Below, one piece after another: positions 36,314-45,113 of a stretch of DNA of 64,000 bases. Under the pieces are notes generated by a model. It was not told the origin of the DNA. It saw nothing but the letters and a program-made list of their open reading frames with translations, and made no database searches. Position 1 is the first letter of the stretch; each line of letters starts with the position of its first letter. The position numbers and the translations under genes were made by a program. This stretch comes from Pseudomonas sp. Q1-7 (lineage in GTDB: Bacteria > Pseudomonadota > Gammaproteobacteria > Pseudomonadales > Pseudomonadaceae): contig NZ_CP116304.1 in assembly GCF_028010285.1 (NCBI RefSeq), positions 695,501 through 759,500 on the forward strand, read 5' to 3'.

Positions 36314-36469
36314 ATGCATGGCTACTGGCAGCCCTTAAGGGCTGCATTCGATAGCTGCCGCGGCAACCTCTGCTTGGCTCTGCTGCGGGTGAAGCGGCAG
36401 AGTCATTGGCTGGGCTGCATGCTTTCCTTGCTTCACGGGAAGACTTGCTCCGAAGCGGAGAATATTTAA
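36314..36469 (+). CDS. Candidate small Cys-containing protein, 51 aa
   Basis: A 51-codon frame with perfect AGGAGG (36301-36306) seven bases before its ATG, starting MHGYWQPLRAAFDSC and ending TCSEAENI. It has four cysteines and six arginine or lysine residues. It lies 88 bp before the flavin reductase start, in the operon leader. I do not recognise it. It may be a real small protein, a translated leader or chance; the ribosome binding site is the main support. Confidence 0.35.
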   Translation: MHGYWQPLRAAFDSCRGNLCLALLRVKRQSHWLGCMLSLLHGKTCSEAENI

Positions 36470-36557
36470 TCAATTTTTCCTCCGAAGAGTAGGAAGAAAC
36501 CCCAAATTTCGGCGCATATAGTTCGCCTCAATGCAATCGCATTTTGAGGTGATTTAC

Positions 36558-37538
36558 ATGCAAATTGACGTCGAGGACGACCTGAAGGCCATTGACCCAA
36601 TGGCTTTGCGTCGGGCATTTGGCACCTTCGTTACGGGGGTGACAGTAGTCACAACAAACGACGAGCAGGGGCGTCCGAGGGGGATGACCGCTAACTCCTT
36701 CACGTCGGTTTCGCTTGATCCTGCCTTGCTGCTGGTGTGTATCGGCAAAGGCGCATCTAGCTACCCCGTCTTTCAGGAAACCTCAAACTTTGCCGTCAAT
36801 CTGCTGCACGACGGGCAAACTGATATCTCCAATCTGTTTGCTTCCAAGGCGATCGATAAGTTCGGGTCGGTAGGGTACGACGCGGTGCACACTGGAGCAC
36901 CGGTGCTCACTGACTGCCTAACCTGGTTCGACTGCAAGGTTCATAACTGTATCGATGCTGGCGATCACATCATTCTGATCGGACGCATTCTTGCATTCGG
37001 TACGAGCCCGGTAGCGCCTCTGGGTTTTTGTCGCGGGAGATACGCCCAGGTCAAGGATCCGCTACCGCCAGGTTGGCTGTCCGCGAACGACATGATTGTG
37101 GGCTATCTCATCGAAGCAGAGGGAAGCGTCCTGCTGGCACAGGACGGTAAGGGCGGTTGGGTACTGCCGAGTGCTTCGCGTCGTCTGAGGGAGGATCGAC
37201 TCCCGCTTGCTGGCGGCAATGAACTCGCACTCGTACCGCACGATACCTTCCTGTATTCCGTTTTCGATATCGCCGACAACGATCCGGGCTACCTGATCTA
37301 TCGAGCCAAACTTGGGCAAGCACTCTCGGTGTGCGCACTACCTGAACAGTTCCGCTTCTTCCCGCTCGATCAACTTCCCTATGGCGACATCGCATCCCGC
37401 GAGGTTCGCGCAATGCTGCGGCGTTATGCCCATGAAACCGAAAGGGGAAGTTTTGGAATTTACATGGATTCTCAAGATGGCGGGCGTGTCGCGATGGTGG
37501 GTGATGCGCAGTCGTGGGATCAGGCAAGTAAGGTTTGA
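36558..37538 (+). CDS. Flavin reductase with C-terminal NUDIX-like domain
   Basis: Two-domain protein (326 aa). Residues about 10-170 are a flavin-reductase-like FMN-binding domain (LRRAFGTFVTGVTVVTT, GMTANSFTSVSLDPALLLVC split as GMTANSFTSV and DPALLLVC, and SSYPVFQETSNFAVNLL), which supplies reduced flavin to a partner monooxygenase. Residues about 180-320 resemble a NUDIX fold (GWVLPSASRRL, then YLIYRAKLGQ and MLRRYAHETERGSFGIY) but lack the catalytic REx2EExGU box, so this part is probably a sensor or structural module. ATG 36558 is set by GAGGTG six bases upstream. Inferred partner is the luciferase-like monooxygenase at 39106. Confidence 0.82.
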   Translation: MQIDVEDDLKAIDPMALRRAFGTFVTGVTVVTTNDEQGRPRGMTANSFTSVSLDPALLLVCIGKGASSYPVFQETSNFAVNLLHDGQTDISNLFASKAIDKFGSVGYDAVHTGAPVLTDCLTWFDCKVHNCIDAGDHIILIGRILAFGTSPVAPLGFCRGRYAQVKDPLPPGWLSANDMIVGYLIEAEGSVLLAQDGKGGWVLPSASRRLREDRLPLAGGNELALVPHDTFLYSVFDIADNDPGYLIYRAKLGQALSVCALPEQFRFFPLDQLPYGDIASREVRAMLRRYAHETERGSFGIYMDSQDGGRVAMVGDAQSWDQASKV

Positions 37539-37554
37539 TATCAGGAGTTAAATA

Positions 37555-39066
37555 ATGAAAACAACTATAGAAAATCTGCAGGGCTCCCGGCAGAAGCTGT
37601 TCATCGACGGGAAATTTACGGATTCGCACAGCGGCGAGTTCGTACCGAGTTACGATCCTACAACTGGTGAACCGTGGTACGAATTCTCTCAAGCTGACGC
37701 CGTGGATGTTGACGAGGCTGTGCATTCTGCACAAAACGCGCTCAAGAATCCGGCGTGGCGTCGAATGACGCAAACTGAGCGAGGAAAACTTGTTCGCCGA
37801 CTCGGCGACCTAGTGGCAGCCCATGCGGATGAGCTCGCGCAGATCGAGTGTCGAGACAACGGCAAGCTGCTTAAAGAAATGGTCGCGCAAATGCGCGGAC
37901 TTCCGGACTCATTTTATTACTTCGCCGGCATGGCAGACAAACTCCAGGGCGACACAATACCGGTCAACAAACTCGATTCGCTAAATTTCAACGTCCGCGA
38001 GCCCATCGGCGTTGTCGGCATGATTACCCCATGGAACTCCCCGCTGATGCTGCTCACGGGAACCCTGGCTCCGTGCCTTGCAATTGGCAATACGGTCGTA
38101 ATCAAACCGTCAGAGCACACCAGTGCCTCTACGCTCGCACTGGCCGAGCTAGCCATCGAGGCCGGAATTCCGCCTGGCGTGATCAACGTGGTAACTGGCG
38201 ATGGCCCGACCACTGGCGAAGCGCTGAGCCGTCATCCCGGGGTAGCGAAGCTTGTTTTTACCGGCAGCACGGTAACTGGACGCAAGATCGCCACTAATGC
38301 CGCCCAGAACTTGGTGTCCTGCCAGATGGAGCTCGGCGGTAAGTCTCCTCACGTAGTGTTTGGCGACGTTGATATTGACCATGCCGTGAACGGCGTCGTA
38401 GCCGGTGTGTTCGCCGCCGCCGGTCAAACGTGCGTAGCCGGTTCTCGCTGCTTCGTCGAAGCGTCGGTGTATGAGCAGTTTGTGGAAGCACTGGTCGAGC
38501 GCACTAGCCGGATCAAAGTCGGGCACCCGACTCTAGAAGATACCGACATCGGCCCACTCGCATTGGCTGCGCAATTGGACAAGGTTGGCTACTACGTGAA
38601 TTCCGCTGTCCAGGAGGGGGCTAAAGTCGCCATCGGTGGCAAGCGCCCGGAGCGCAATGAGCTTAGTGGTGGCTGGTACTACGAGCCGACGGTCATAACC
38701 CACGCCCGAAACGACATGCGCTTCATGCAAGACGAAATCTTTGGCCCCGTGGTTGGTGTAATTCCGTTTGAAACCGAGGAGGAGCTGATCGAGTTGGCTA
38801 ATGCGACTGATTACGGCCTGGCAGCTGGAATTTGGACCAAGGATATCAGTCGCGCAATGCGATTTGCGCGTGAGGTCGACGCCGGCACCGTATGGATCAA
38901 CACATATCGTTCCACAGCGTACATGTCCCCAAATGGTGGGGTGAAACATAGTGGTTACGGCACTCGCGGCGGTTTCGAAGTAATGCGGGAATTCTCACGG
39001 TTGAAAAACGTGCTCATCGACTACTCCGGTGCGATGCAGGATCCCTTCGTTATTCGTCTGCGCTAA
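37555..39066 (+). CDS. Aldehyde dehydrogenase
   Basis: NAD(P)-dependent aldehyde dehydrogenase (503 aa), betaine-aldehyde/hydroxymuconic-semialdehyde type. Catalytic Cys293 is in AGQTCVAGSR, Glu259 in MELGGKSPH and the cofactor site ITPWNSP at 157-163. It starts 16 bp after the flavin reductase with AGGAGTT upstream. In the model of trigonelline breakdown, an aldehyde dehydrogenase (TgnC) oxidises the hydroxylactone/semialdehyde left by ring opening to a substituted succinate; the same role is proposed here. The real substrate is not shown by sequence. Confidence 0.87.
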   Translation: MKTTIENLQGSRQKLFIDGKFTDSHSGEFVPSYDPTTGEPWYEFSQADAVDVDEAVHSAQNALKNPAWRRMTQTERGKLVRRLGDLVAAHADELAQIECRDNGKLLKEMVAQMRGLPDSFYYFAGMADKLQGDTIPVNKLDSLNFNVREPIGVVGMITPWNSPLMLLTGTLAPCLAIGNTVVIKPSEHTSASTLALAELAIEAGIPPGVINVVTGDGPTTGEALSRHPGVAKLVFTGSTVTGRKIATNAAQNLVSCQMELGGKSPHVVFGDVDIDHAVNGVVAGVFAAAGQTCVAGSRCFVEASVYEQFVEALVERTSRIKVGHPTLEDTDIGPLALAAQLDKVGYYVNSAVQEGAKVAIGGKRPERNELSGGWYYEPTVITHARNDMRFMQDEIFGPVVGVIPFETEEELIELANATDYGLAAGIWTKDISRAMRFAREVDAGTVWINTYRSTAYMSPNGGVKHSGYGTRGGFEVMREFSRLKNVLIDYSGAMQDPFVIRLR

Positions 39067-39105
39067 GAGCTACTTGGCCGATATCCACTTTCCAGGAGAA
39101 TAAAA

Positions 39106-40173
39106 ATGAAGTTCGCAGTTTCGATCTATATGGAACGATTTTCGCCGCAAGACCTGATGAGCGATAAGGTTAAGAACTTTCTAAAATTGGCTCGCATCGC
39201 TGACGAGGGTGGTTTCGAAACTCTCTGGACCGCCGAGCACCATACTCTCGAGTGCTGTGTTTCGCCTAACCCCTTCATGACCCTTACCTGGCTTGCTCAG
39301 CATACAGAGAACATTCGCCTGGGAACCGGAACGCTAGTGGCTCCGTATTGGTCGCCACTTCGCCTGGCCGGTGAAGCAGCCATGTGCGATCACCTGACCG
39401 GTGGCCGACTGGAGTTCGGTATTGCTCGTGGCGCCTACCAATACGAGTTCGATCGCATGGCTGGCGGCATCCCCCAGCAAGAGGGTGTGGCCTACATGAA
39501 GGAGCTGGTTCCCGCGGTGAAAAAACTGTGGGAAGGGGACTACGCTCACGACGGGCATTATTGGAAGTTTCCTGTCGCTACATCCGTACCCAAACCCCTG
39601 CAGCAGCCTCATCCACCCATCTGGGTTGCTACTCGCGATCCCGGCAGCTTCGATTGGGCCGTGAGCATAGGGGCAAACATCCTCTCCACTCCGCTGTCCG
39701 CGCCTGCGTCCGAAGTTGCGGTGCTGGGTGAGAAATTCCGCAAGGCGGTAGCAGACCACCCCGAAGTCCCCCGTCCTCGCTTCATGATGCAGCGCCGTAC
39801 CTGCGTCTACGACCGTGAACAAGACTGGGAGGTGGCGGTTCGGCACAGCATCGATTACGGACGCGCGTTCGAGAATCTCATGCAGAACGTCGGGACGGTG
39901 ACGAATGGTTTCCCGGAAGCGGTGCCCTATGAAAAAGTGGCTAACCGGGATAGCTACAACCCGGCCGCGATTCGCGAAAACCTCATGTTCGGGACTCCGG
40001 ACGAGGTGATCCGCAAGCTGGAGATTTACGAGGCCCAGGGTGTGGATCAGTTCTGCCTCGGGCTTGCGTTCAACCTGCCGTTTGAACTGCAGGAGAAGAC
40101 CCTCCGGCTGTTCATTGACGAGGTCATGCCGCATTTCGCCGATCGCGCACGCAAAGCGCGCCACGTCGGCTGA
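39106..40173 (+). CDS. Luciferase-like (LLM class) flavin-dependent monooxygenase
   Basis: Bacterial-luciferase-like TIM-barrel monooxygenase (355 aa) using reduced flavin and O2. It begins MKFAVSIYMERFSPQ and shows ARIADEGGFETLWTAEHH (about 28-45), NIRLGTGTLVAPYWSPLRLA split as NIRLGTGTLV and PYWSPLRLA, and GRLEFGIARGAYQYEF. These are typical F-strand and flavin-contact regions of group C two-component monooxygenases. CAGGAG precedes the ATG. With the flavin reductase in the same operon it makes a complete two-component oxygenase. TgnB of the trigonelline pathway is of this class and cleaves a quaternary pyridine ring, hence the proposed role. Confidence 0.87.
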   Translation: MKFAVSIYMERFSPQDLMSDKVKNFLKLARIADEGGFETLWTAEHHTLECCVSPNPFMTLTWLAQHTENIRLGTGTLVAPYWSPLRLAGEAAMCDHLTGGRLEFGIARGAYQYEFDRMAGGIPQQEGVAYMKELVPAVKKLWEGDYAHDGHYWKFPVATSVPKPLQQPHPPIWVATRDPGSFDWAVSIGANILSTPLSAPASEVAVLGEKFRKAVADHPEVPRPRFMMQRRTCVYDREQDWEVAVRHSIDYGRAFENLMQNVGTVTNGFPEAVPYEKVANRDSYNPAAIRENLMFGTPDEVIRKLEIYEAQGVDQFCLGLAFNLPFELQEKTLRLFIDEVMPHFADRARKARHVG

Positions 40174-40196
40174 CGCACGCTAGGGGAGCTATTAGC

Positions 40197-41036
40197 ATGC
40201 TGACTCCAGCCAATTCTGTGCTCTCAACCTGGACGCAGGGCACATTGATCGTAGGAGGCGTCGAGCTCAATTATCGGTTGCAGGGACAAGGTCCACGTCC
40301 GCTTATTTGTATTCACGGTGTGGGTTCCTATCTGGAGGCTTGGGACAACGTCGCAAGCCGCCTGAGCGATGACTTCCGTATCTTGAGCTTTGACCTCCGC
40401 GGACATGGACGCTCGTCGCGGGTACGCGGTCGATATGAGATTGACGACTTTGTCGGGGATACGCTCGCCCTGGCAGAGCACGTGGGATTCGAAACGTTCA
40501 ACCTCGCTGGGTTCTCACTGGGCGGTTTAATCGCACAGCGTTTGGTGCTTTCGCATCCGCACCGCCTGCAGCGCCTAGCGCTGCTCGCCACCGTATCCGG
40601 CCGTACTCGCGAAGAGCGTGCCCGTGTGATGCAACGTTTGGCGGCTCTGCAGAGTGGCGATCGCGGATCGCATTATGATGCTTCTGTATCGCGTTGGCTG
40701 TCCGAGGCTTTCCAGGCCAAAAACCCTGAGTTAATTGCCTATCTGCGGCAACGCAATGCCGAGAATGATCCGGATTGCTACGCCGCTGCGTATCGAGTGC
40801 TGGCGGAAACCGACTACGGCGGTTTTATTGATCAGATCAAGGTTCCGACACTGATCGCCACTGGTGAGGAGGACTCCGGATCAAATCCGCGCATGGCGCG
40901 CTTCATGCACGAATGCATTACAGACTCGAAACTGGAAGTTCTCCCTGGCCTTAGGCACTCAATATTGCTTGAGGCCCCGGATCTGGTCGCCAACTTAATG
41001 CGTAGTTTCTTCACTGAAGATAAGTTGGAGAAATAA
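40197..41036 (+). CDS. Alpha/beta hydrolase
   Basis: Alpha/beta-hydrolase fold enzyme (279 aa). Nucleophile Ser107 in the elbow GFSLGG, acid Asp226 in TGEEDSGSN, His254 in GLRHSILLEAP; oxyanion region HGVGSYLEAW at 40-49. In known pathways for N-heterocycles, alpha/beta hydrolases hydrolyse enamide succinates ((E)-2-(acetamidomethylene)succinate hydrolase in vitamin B6 breakdown; the TgnD step in trigonelline breakdown), releasing succinic semialdehyde, CO2, an acid and an amine. I propose the analogous step here. GGGGAGC precedes the ATG. Confidence 0.85.
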   Translation: MLTPANSVLSTWTQGTLIVGGVELNYRLQGQGPRPLICIHGVGSYLEAWDNVASRLSDDFRILSFDLRGHGRSSRVRGRYEIDDFVGDTLALAEHVGFETFNLAGFSLGGLIAQRLVLSHPHRLQRLALLATVSGRTREERARVMQRLAALQSGDRGSHYDASVSRWLSEAFQAKNPELIAYLRQRNAENDPDCYAAAYRVLAETDYGGFIDQIKVPTLIATGEEDSGSNPRMARFMHECITDSKLEVLPGLRHSILLEAPDLVANLMRSFFTEDKLEK

Positions 41037-41038
41037 CA

Positions 41039-41395
41039 ATGATCATCGAAGAACGCATCTATCGAATAAAAAGCGGCTCGATGTCAAGCTACTTGGAACT
41101 GGTTCGTGATGAAGGATTGGCTATTCAGCGGCCAATCCTGGGCCGCTTGGTTGGCTACTTCACTACAGAGATTGGTGTTCTAAGCCAAATTACGCATATG
41201 TGGGCATATGCGAGTCTTGAGGATAGAGCGAATCGGCGCCGTCAATTGGCTGAAGACCCCCGTTGGCAAGCGTTTATTCCACGGTTAGCTCAGTTTATTG
41301 AGCATGCCGAGAACCGGATTCTAACCCCGGCTGATTTTTCCCCGCTGCCAGAGTTCTCTAATTATCCAATTACAAATCAGGAGACGCAGCTATGA
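41039..41395 (+). CDS. NIPSNAP-family protein
   Basis: Small protein (118 aa) of the NIPSNAP family, dimeric alpha-beta-barrel fold. It opens MIIEERIYRIKSGSMSSYLE, followed by GRLVGYFTTEIGVLSQITHMW, split as GRLVGYFTTEIG and ITHMWAYAS, the typical core. The reaction is unknown; members are frequent passengers in catabolic operons. It starts two bases after the hydrolase stop, and the ProV-like ATPase ATG overlaps its stop by four bases. Confidence 0.85.
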   Translation: MIIEERIYRIKSGSMSSYLELVRDEGLAIQRPILGRLVGYFTTEIGVLSQITHMWAYASLEDRANRRRQLAEDPRWQAFIPRLAQFIEHAENRILTPADFSPLPEFSNYPITNQETQL

Positions 41396-42576
41396 CTGAT
41401 CGCTTGGTAGTCGAAAATCTCTATAAAATTTTCAGTGACAAGCCGGGGCCCGCGCTGGAGTTGCTTCGTCATGGAAAGGGCAGGGCCGAAGTGTTTGAAG
41501 AGCTCAGCCAAGTTGTTGGCCTGGACAATGTGTCGCTCAAAGTTCCTTCCGGCGCCATTTACATGATCATGGGGCTTTCGGGGTCAGGGAAGTCGACTCT
41601 TGCCCGTTGTATCAACCGCCTAAATGAACCAAGCGCAGGGAAAATCCTGCTTGATGGAGAGGATATCTGCGCACTTGGTGAGGCGGCTTTACGCGAAGTT
41701 AGAAGAAATAGAATCTCGATGGTTTTTCAGCACTTTGGCCTGCTCCCCAATCGGCGTGTGATCGAGAACGTTGAGTTTGGATTGAAGATGCGAGGCATGC
41801 CGGCCGCGCAACGTCGCCAGCGTGCTGAAGAGGTTCTCAGTGTAGTAGGCCTGTCTAAGTGGTCGTATCACATGCCGCATGAGCTCAGTGGCGGCATGCG
41901 ACAGCGTGTGGGGCTTGCGCGAGCGTTAGCGACCGATGCCGATGTCCTGATTATGGATGAGGCATTCAGCGCGCTGGATCCGCTGATCCGAACCGAAATG
42001 CAGGACGAACTCCTTCGCCTCCAACGCACACTCCAGAAGACGATTCTCTTCATCACGCATGATTTTCAAGAGGCGCTGAAACTCGGTACGCGCATCGCGA
42101 TCATGTCTGAGGGGCAGGTTGTCCGTGAGGGTACCCCGCAATCCATTGTGCTCGACCCAAGAAGCGACTACGTAGCCGGGTTCACGCGAGAGGTTGACCG
42201 CGCTCGACTGTTCGATGCGGGCTCTGTGATGACCGTTCTTTCGCCTGTCTGGCAAGGGGCCGGTCAGACCCTGATGGGGGTCGGTCTAGGTGGGGAAGAT
42301 CCTGGCTTCCTGCTCGATGGGGAACAACGGGTCCTAGGCACCCTAACTGGTCAAGAGGTTGCGATGACCTGTAGTGGTCAGGGAATACCTGTTCCAAACA
42401 AGCAATTCGCTTGTGTCCCGACAACGACGCGCCTCGTAGATGTTGCCCTCCAATGCATCCACGGTAACCCCATCGGGGTTACCGATGACAACGGCAGACT
42501 CGTTGGGTTCTTGGACGCGGGGCATATCCTCGCACGAATCGGCGCTGGTAGTGGCGCAGAGGTACATCATGCTTAA
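41392..42576 (+). CDS. Glycine betaine/proline-type ABC transporter ATPase (ProV-like)
   Basis: ProV/OpuAA-like ATPase (394 aa). The extended N-terminus IFSDKPGPALELLRHGK is typical of this branch. Walker A GLSGSGKST at 61-69, QHFGLLPNR Q-loop, LSGGMRQRVGLARAL at 165-179, Walker B DVLIMDEAFSALDP. A C-terminal region of about 120 residues corresponds to the CBS-like regulatory part and ends LVGFLDAGHILARIG. ProU-type systems import quaternary ammonium compounds (betaines, choline, carnitine, trigonelline). Here it sits in a catabolic operon, so it more likely brings in a growth substrate than an osmoprotectant. Confidence 0.9.
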   Translation: MTDRLVVENLYKIFSDKPGPALELLRHGKGRAEVFEELSQVVGLDNVSLKVPSGAIYMIMGLSGSGKSTLARCINRLNEPSAGKILLDGEDICALGEAALREVRRNRISMVFQHFGLLPNRRVIENVEFGLKMRGMPAAQRRQRAEEVLSVVGLSKWSYHMPHELSGGMRQRVGLARALATDADVLIMDEAFSALDPLIRTEMQDELLRLQRTLQKTILFITHDFQEALKLGTRIAIMSEGQVVREGTPQSIVLDPRSDYVAGFTREVDRARLFDAGSVMTVLSPVWQGAGQTLMGVGLGGEDPGFLLDGEQRVLGTLTGQEVAMTCSGQGIPVPNKQFACVPTTTRLVDVALQCIHGNPIGVTDDNGRLVGFLDAGHILARIGAGSGAEVHHA

Positions 42577-43504
42577 TGCCGACCAACTCGCAGTACTTCC
42601 GGTAGCTCAGTGGATTCAAGGCGGTGTTGAATGGATTGCGCAGAACTTTCGTCCATTGTTTTCAACGATTAAGTGGCCAGTTGAGCAGCTGCTGAATTTC
42701 ATTGATGGAGTGTTCCACGCTACGCCATTTCCAGTCATGGTGGTTATGACGTTCTTGTTCTTCTGGCGCTTGGCCAGTTTGCGCGTCGCGCTTTTCAGTT
42801 TCGTTGTCTATCTCTCGATCGCAATGCTGGGTGTGTGGTCGGAAGCAATGACGACGCTATCACTGATCACGACAGCCATCCTGTTCTGCGCGGTCATTGG
42901 TATTCCGATTGGCATCTGGTGTGCGCAAAGTCAGCGTGCATGGATGGTAGTTAGGCCGTTGTTGGACATCATGCAGACGACGCCGACCTTCGTATATCTG
43001 GTTCCAGTTGTCATGCTGTTCGGTGTCGGTAATGTGCCTGGTGAAGTGGCAGTGGTCACAGCTGCGATGCCGCCTCTTATCCGTTTCACTCAACTCGGTA
43101 TTTCCATGGTTGAGCCAGAAATTGTCGAAGCAGGCCAGTCGTTCGGCGCGAACAAGTGGCAGCTTCTTTGGGAAGTACAACTTCCGCTCGCGATGCCGAC
43201 AATCCTCGGAGGTCTTAACCAAACTGTGCTGACAGCGATGGTGATGTCGGTTGTGATTTCAATGATCGGTGCAGAAGGCCTGGGGCTGCTGGTACTTCAG
43301 GGTATTGGACGGTTGGACGTTGGTGGCGCAGCGATTGGTGGTATTGCAATTGTGTTGCTAGCAATGATGCTTGATCGGTTTTCCCAGGAGCTGGGAAAAA
43401 CACGCCCTAAAAAACATATGACTTTCTGCGCAGTGCTTAAACGTTGTTTTCGCGGAGAGAGCGTGATTTCGCAAACGTCTGGAGAGAAACTGAAACAGCT
43501 ATAG
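42569..43504 (+). CDS. Glycine betaine-type ABC transporter permease (ProW-like)
   Basis: ProW-like inner-membrane permease (311 aa) with six or seven membrane segments. The conserved core includes IMQTTPTFVYLVPVVMLFG, EAGQSFGANKWQLLWEVQLP (EAA loop) and NQTVLTAMVMSVVISMIGAEGLG, split here by the family-typical GLG. ATG 42569 overlaps the ATPase stop by eight bases. The earlier open frame in the same phase is a shadow of the ATPase gene. Confidence 0.88.
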   Translation: MLNADQLAVLPVAQWIQGGVEWIAQNFRPLFSTIKWPVEQLLNFIDGVFHATPFPVMVVMTFLFFWRLASLRVALFSFVVYLSIAMLGVWSEAMTTLSLITTAILFCAVIGIPIGIWCAQSQRAWMVVRPLLDIMQTTPTFVYLVPVVMLFGVGNVPGEVAVVTAAMPPLIRFTQLGISMVEPEIVEAGQSFGANKWQLLWEVQLPLAMPTILGGLNQTVLTAMVMSVVISMIGAEGLGLLVLQGIGRLDVGGAAIGGIAIVLLAMMLDRFSQELGKTRPKKHMTFCAVLKRCFRGESVISQTSGEKLKQL

Positions 43505-43582
43505 AGAGTGTTGGTCTTGTTCTGCTGCTTTATGCTAGTGCGCGTATAAAAATATTAAATAGCATTAAGAAGGTAAACAGCG

Positions 43583-44605
43583 ATGAAAGTGTTCTCAAAG
43601 ATTGTAATTTTAGGTGCGGCGGTATTTTCGATAGCAGGCGCGGTGCACGCGCAGGCGCTTCCGGGCGATGGAAAAACGATTCGCTATGCGCAAGATAGTA
43701 GTCTGGGCGGGAATTACGTAGTTGCGCAAATTGTTTCCGATGCTTTTAAGGCGCTTGGGTACCAAGTTAGGCTTACGACATTGGATAATACTCTTTTCTT
43801 CCCGGCCGTGGCCCAAGGGGACATGGATATCTCCACCGATATCACCCTCCCGCAGCGTGAGCCTGGATTTAAAGCCGTCGCTCAACAGGCCGAGTTGGTC
43901 GGCGATGGCATGATTGTCGGTGGAGGAATCAACGGTTACCTCATCGATAAGAAGACTGCACTTGCTCACAACATCACTAGCTTGGAGCAAATGAGTGATC
44001 CAAAGATCGCCGGTATTTTTGGACAAAATGGCAAGGCCGATCTGACCAGTTGTGACCCATCGTGGAGTTGCAGTACGGTTATAGATTATCAGATGGATAA
44101 ATTCGGCCTGAAACAAAACGTCAAGCAGGTGCGCGGCAAATATGAAGCACTGATGGCGGATGTTGTTGGGAAGGTTAGAAGTGGAAAACCAGCATTTTTC
44201 TATGCCTGGAGTCCATCTTGGATGACCAACTCCTTGGTACCGGGTGTTGACGTCGTATGGCTGCCAACGCCAAAGGATGCTCTCCCGCCAAATATTCCGA
44301 ATCAGGGCTCTGCGTTGGTTAACGACGTTCAGGGTTGCGCAGGTGGAGCGAATCCTTGCCGCATGGCGATGGCGTCCTGGAACTATCGCACCGTAGTGAA
44401 TAAGGAGTTCCTGGCCTCTAACCCAGCAGTCAAAGCACTGATTCAGCAGGTCAATTTTCCCACAAATACCTGGTCGCACTGGGAAAGTACCATTAGCAAA
44501 GACGGTGGCTCTGCTGAGGTGATTAGAAAGCTTTCAGATGAGTGGATCGCTAGCAACAAGTCCCAGTTCGATCAATGGGTAGATGTGGCGAAGAAGGCCA
44601 ATTGA
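43583..44605 (+). CDS. Glycine betaine-type substrate-binding protein (ProX-like)
   Basis: Periplasmic quaternary-amine binding protein (340 aa). Signal peptide MKVFSKIVILGAAVFSIAG ending VHAQA. The mature part begins LPGDGKTIRYAQDSSLGGNY, like ProX. Several tryptophans and tyrosines (YAWSPSWMTN, VVWLPTP, MASWNYRT) could form the aromatic cage that holds a quaternary nitrogen, as in ProX. The cysteine pairs CDPSWSC and CAGGANPC fit disulfides of the family. It follows the permease by 78 bp and completes the ProVWX set. Confidence 0.88.
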   Translation: MKVFSKIVILGAAVFSIAGAVHAQALPGDGKTIRYAQDSSLGGNYVVAQIVSDAFKALGYQVRLTTLDNTLFFPAVAQGDMDISTDITLPQREPGFKAVAQQAELVGDGMIVGGGINGYLIDKKTALAHNITSLEQMSDPKIAGIFGQNGKADLTSCDPSWSCSTVIDYQMDKFGLKQNVKQVRGKYEALMADVVGKVRSGKPAFFYAWSPSWMTNSLVPGVDVVWLPTPKDALPPNIPNQGSALVNDVQGCAGGANPCRMAMASWNYRTVVNKEFLASNPAVKALIQQVNFPTNTWSHWESTISKDGGSAEVIRKLSDEWIASNKSQFDQWVDVAKKAN

Positions 44606-44738
44606 CGTAAGGCACGCCGTGTCGCGCTCAGGGTGACACGGAAAATGTGTGCCACACATCAGGGCGTACTACGGTATCGACCGTTAACGCCCCGATGCTC
44701 ATATTCCGGTATGTAAAGAGTTTCAGTCGGAGGTCTCT

Positions 44739-45113
44739 ATGAATCAGGAATTGTTCGAAAAGGGTATAAAGACTCGGCGCGAGGTTTTGGGTGATGCCTA
44801 TGTCGATGCTGCTCTCGCCAGCGCAGACGATTTCAATATGCCAATGCAAGAATTGGTCTCCCAATACTGCTGGGGTGACGTCTGGAATCGACCTGGTCTG
44901 GATCGGCGGACACGCAGTCTGCTCAATTTGGCACTGATGACTGCTCTAAATCGTCCTCATGAGTTGAAATTGCATATTCGAGGAGCCCTTAATAATGGCG
45001 TCACGAAGGAAGAAATTCGTGAAGTTTTTCTGCAGGCAGCAATATATGCGGGGGTCCCTGCAGCGATCGATAGTTTCCGTTGCGCTCGTGAAGTATTTGA
45101 GCAAAATCGGTAA
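44739..45113 (+). CDS. Carboxymuconolactone decarboxylase family protein
   Basis: CMD-family protein (124 aa), PcaC-like in length. It shows FNMPMQELVSQYCWGDVW and RTRSLLNLALMTALNRPHELKLH, split as RTRSLLNLALM and NRPHELKLHIRGALNNG, then EIREVFLQAAIYAGVPAA. It lacks the CxxC pair of AhpD peroxidase-type members, so a decarboxylase or lactone-processing role is more likely. A decarboxylase would fit the loss of CO2 during conversion of a substituted succinate to succinic semialdehyde. GGAGG lies near 44730. Probably the last gene of the cluster. Confidence 0.87.
   Translation: MNQELFEKGIKTRREVLGDAYVDAALASADDFNMPMQELVSQYCWGDVWNRPGLDRRTRSLLNLALMTALNRPHELKLHIRGALNNGVTKEEIREVFLQAAIYAGVPAAIDSFRCAREVFEQNR

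Noticed and set aside
39106..40173. Luciferase-like gene as a light-emitting lux gene
   Set aside because: There are no luxB, luxCDE or fatty-acid reductase neighbours; the context is catabolic two-component oxygenation.
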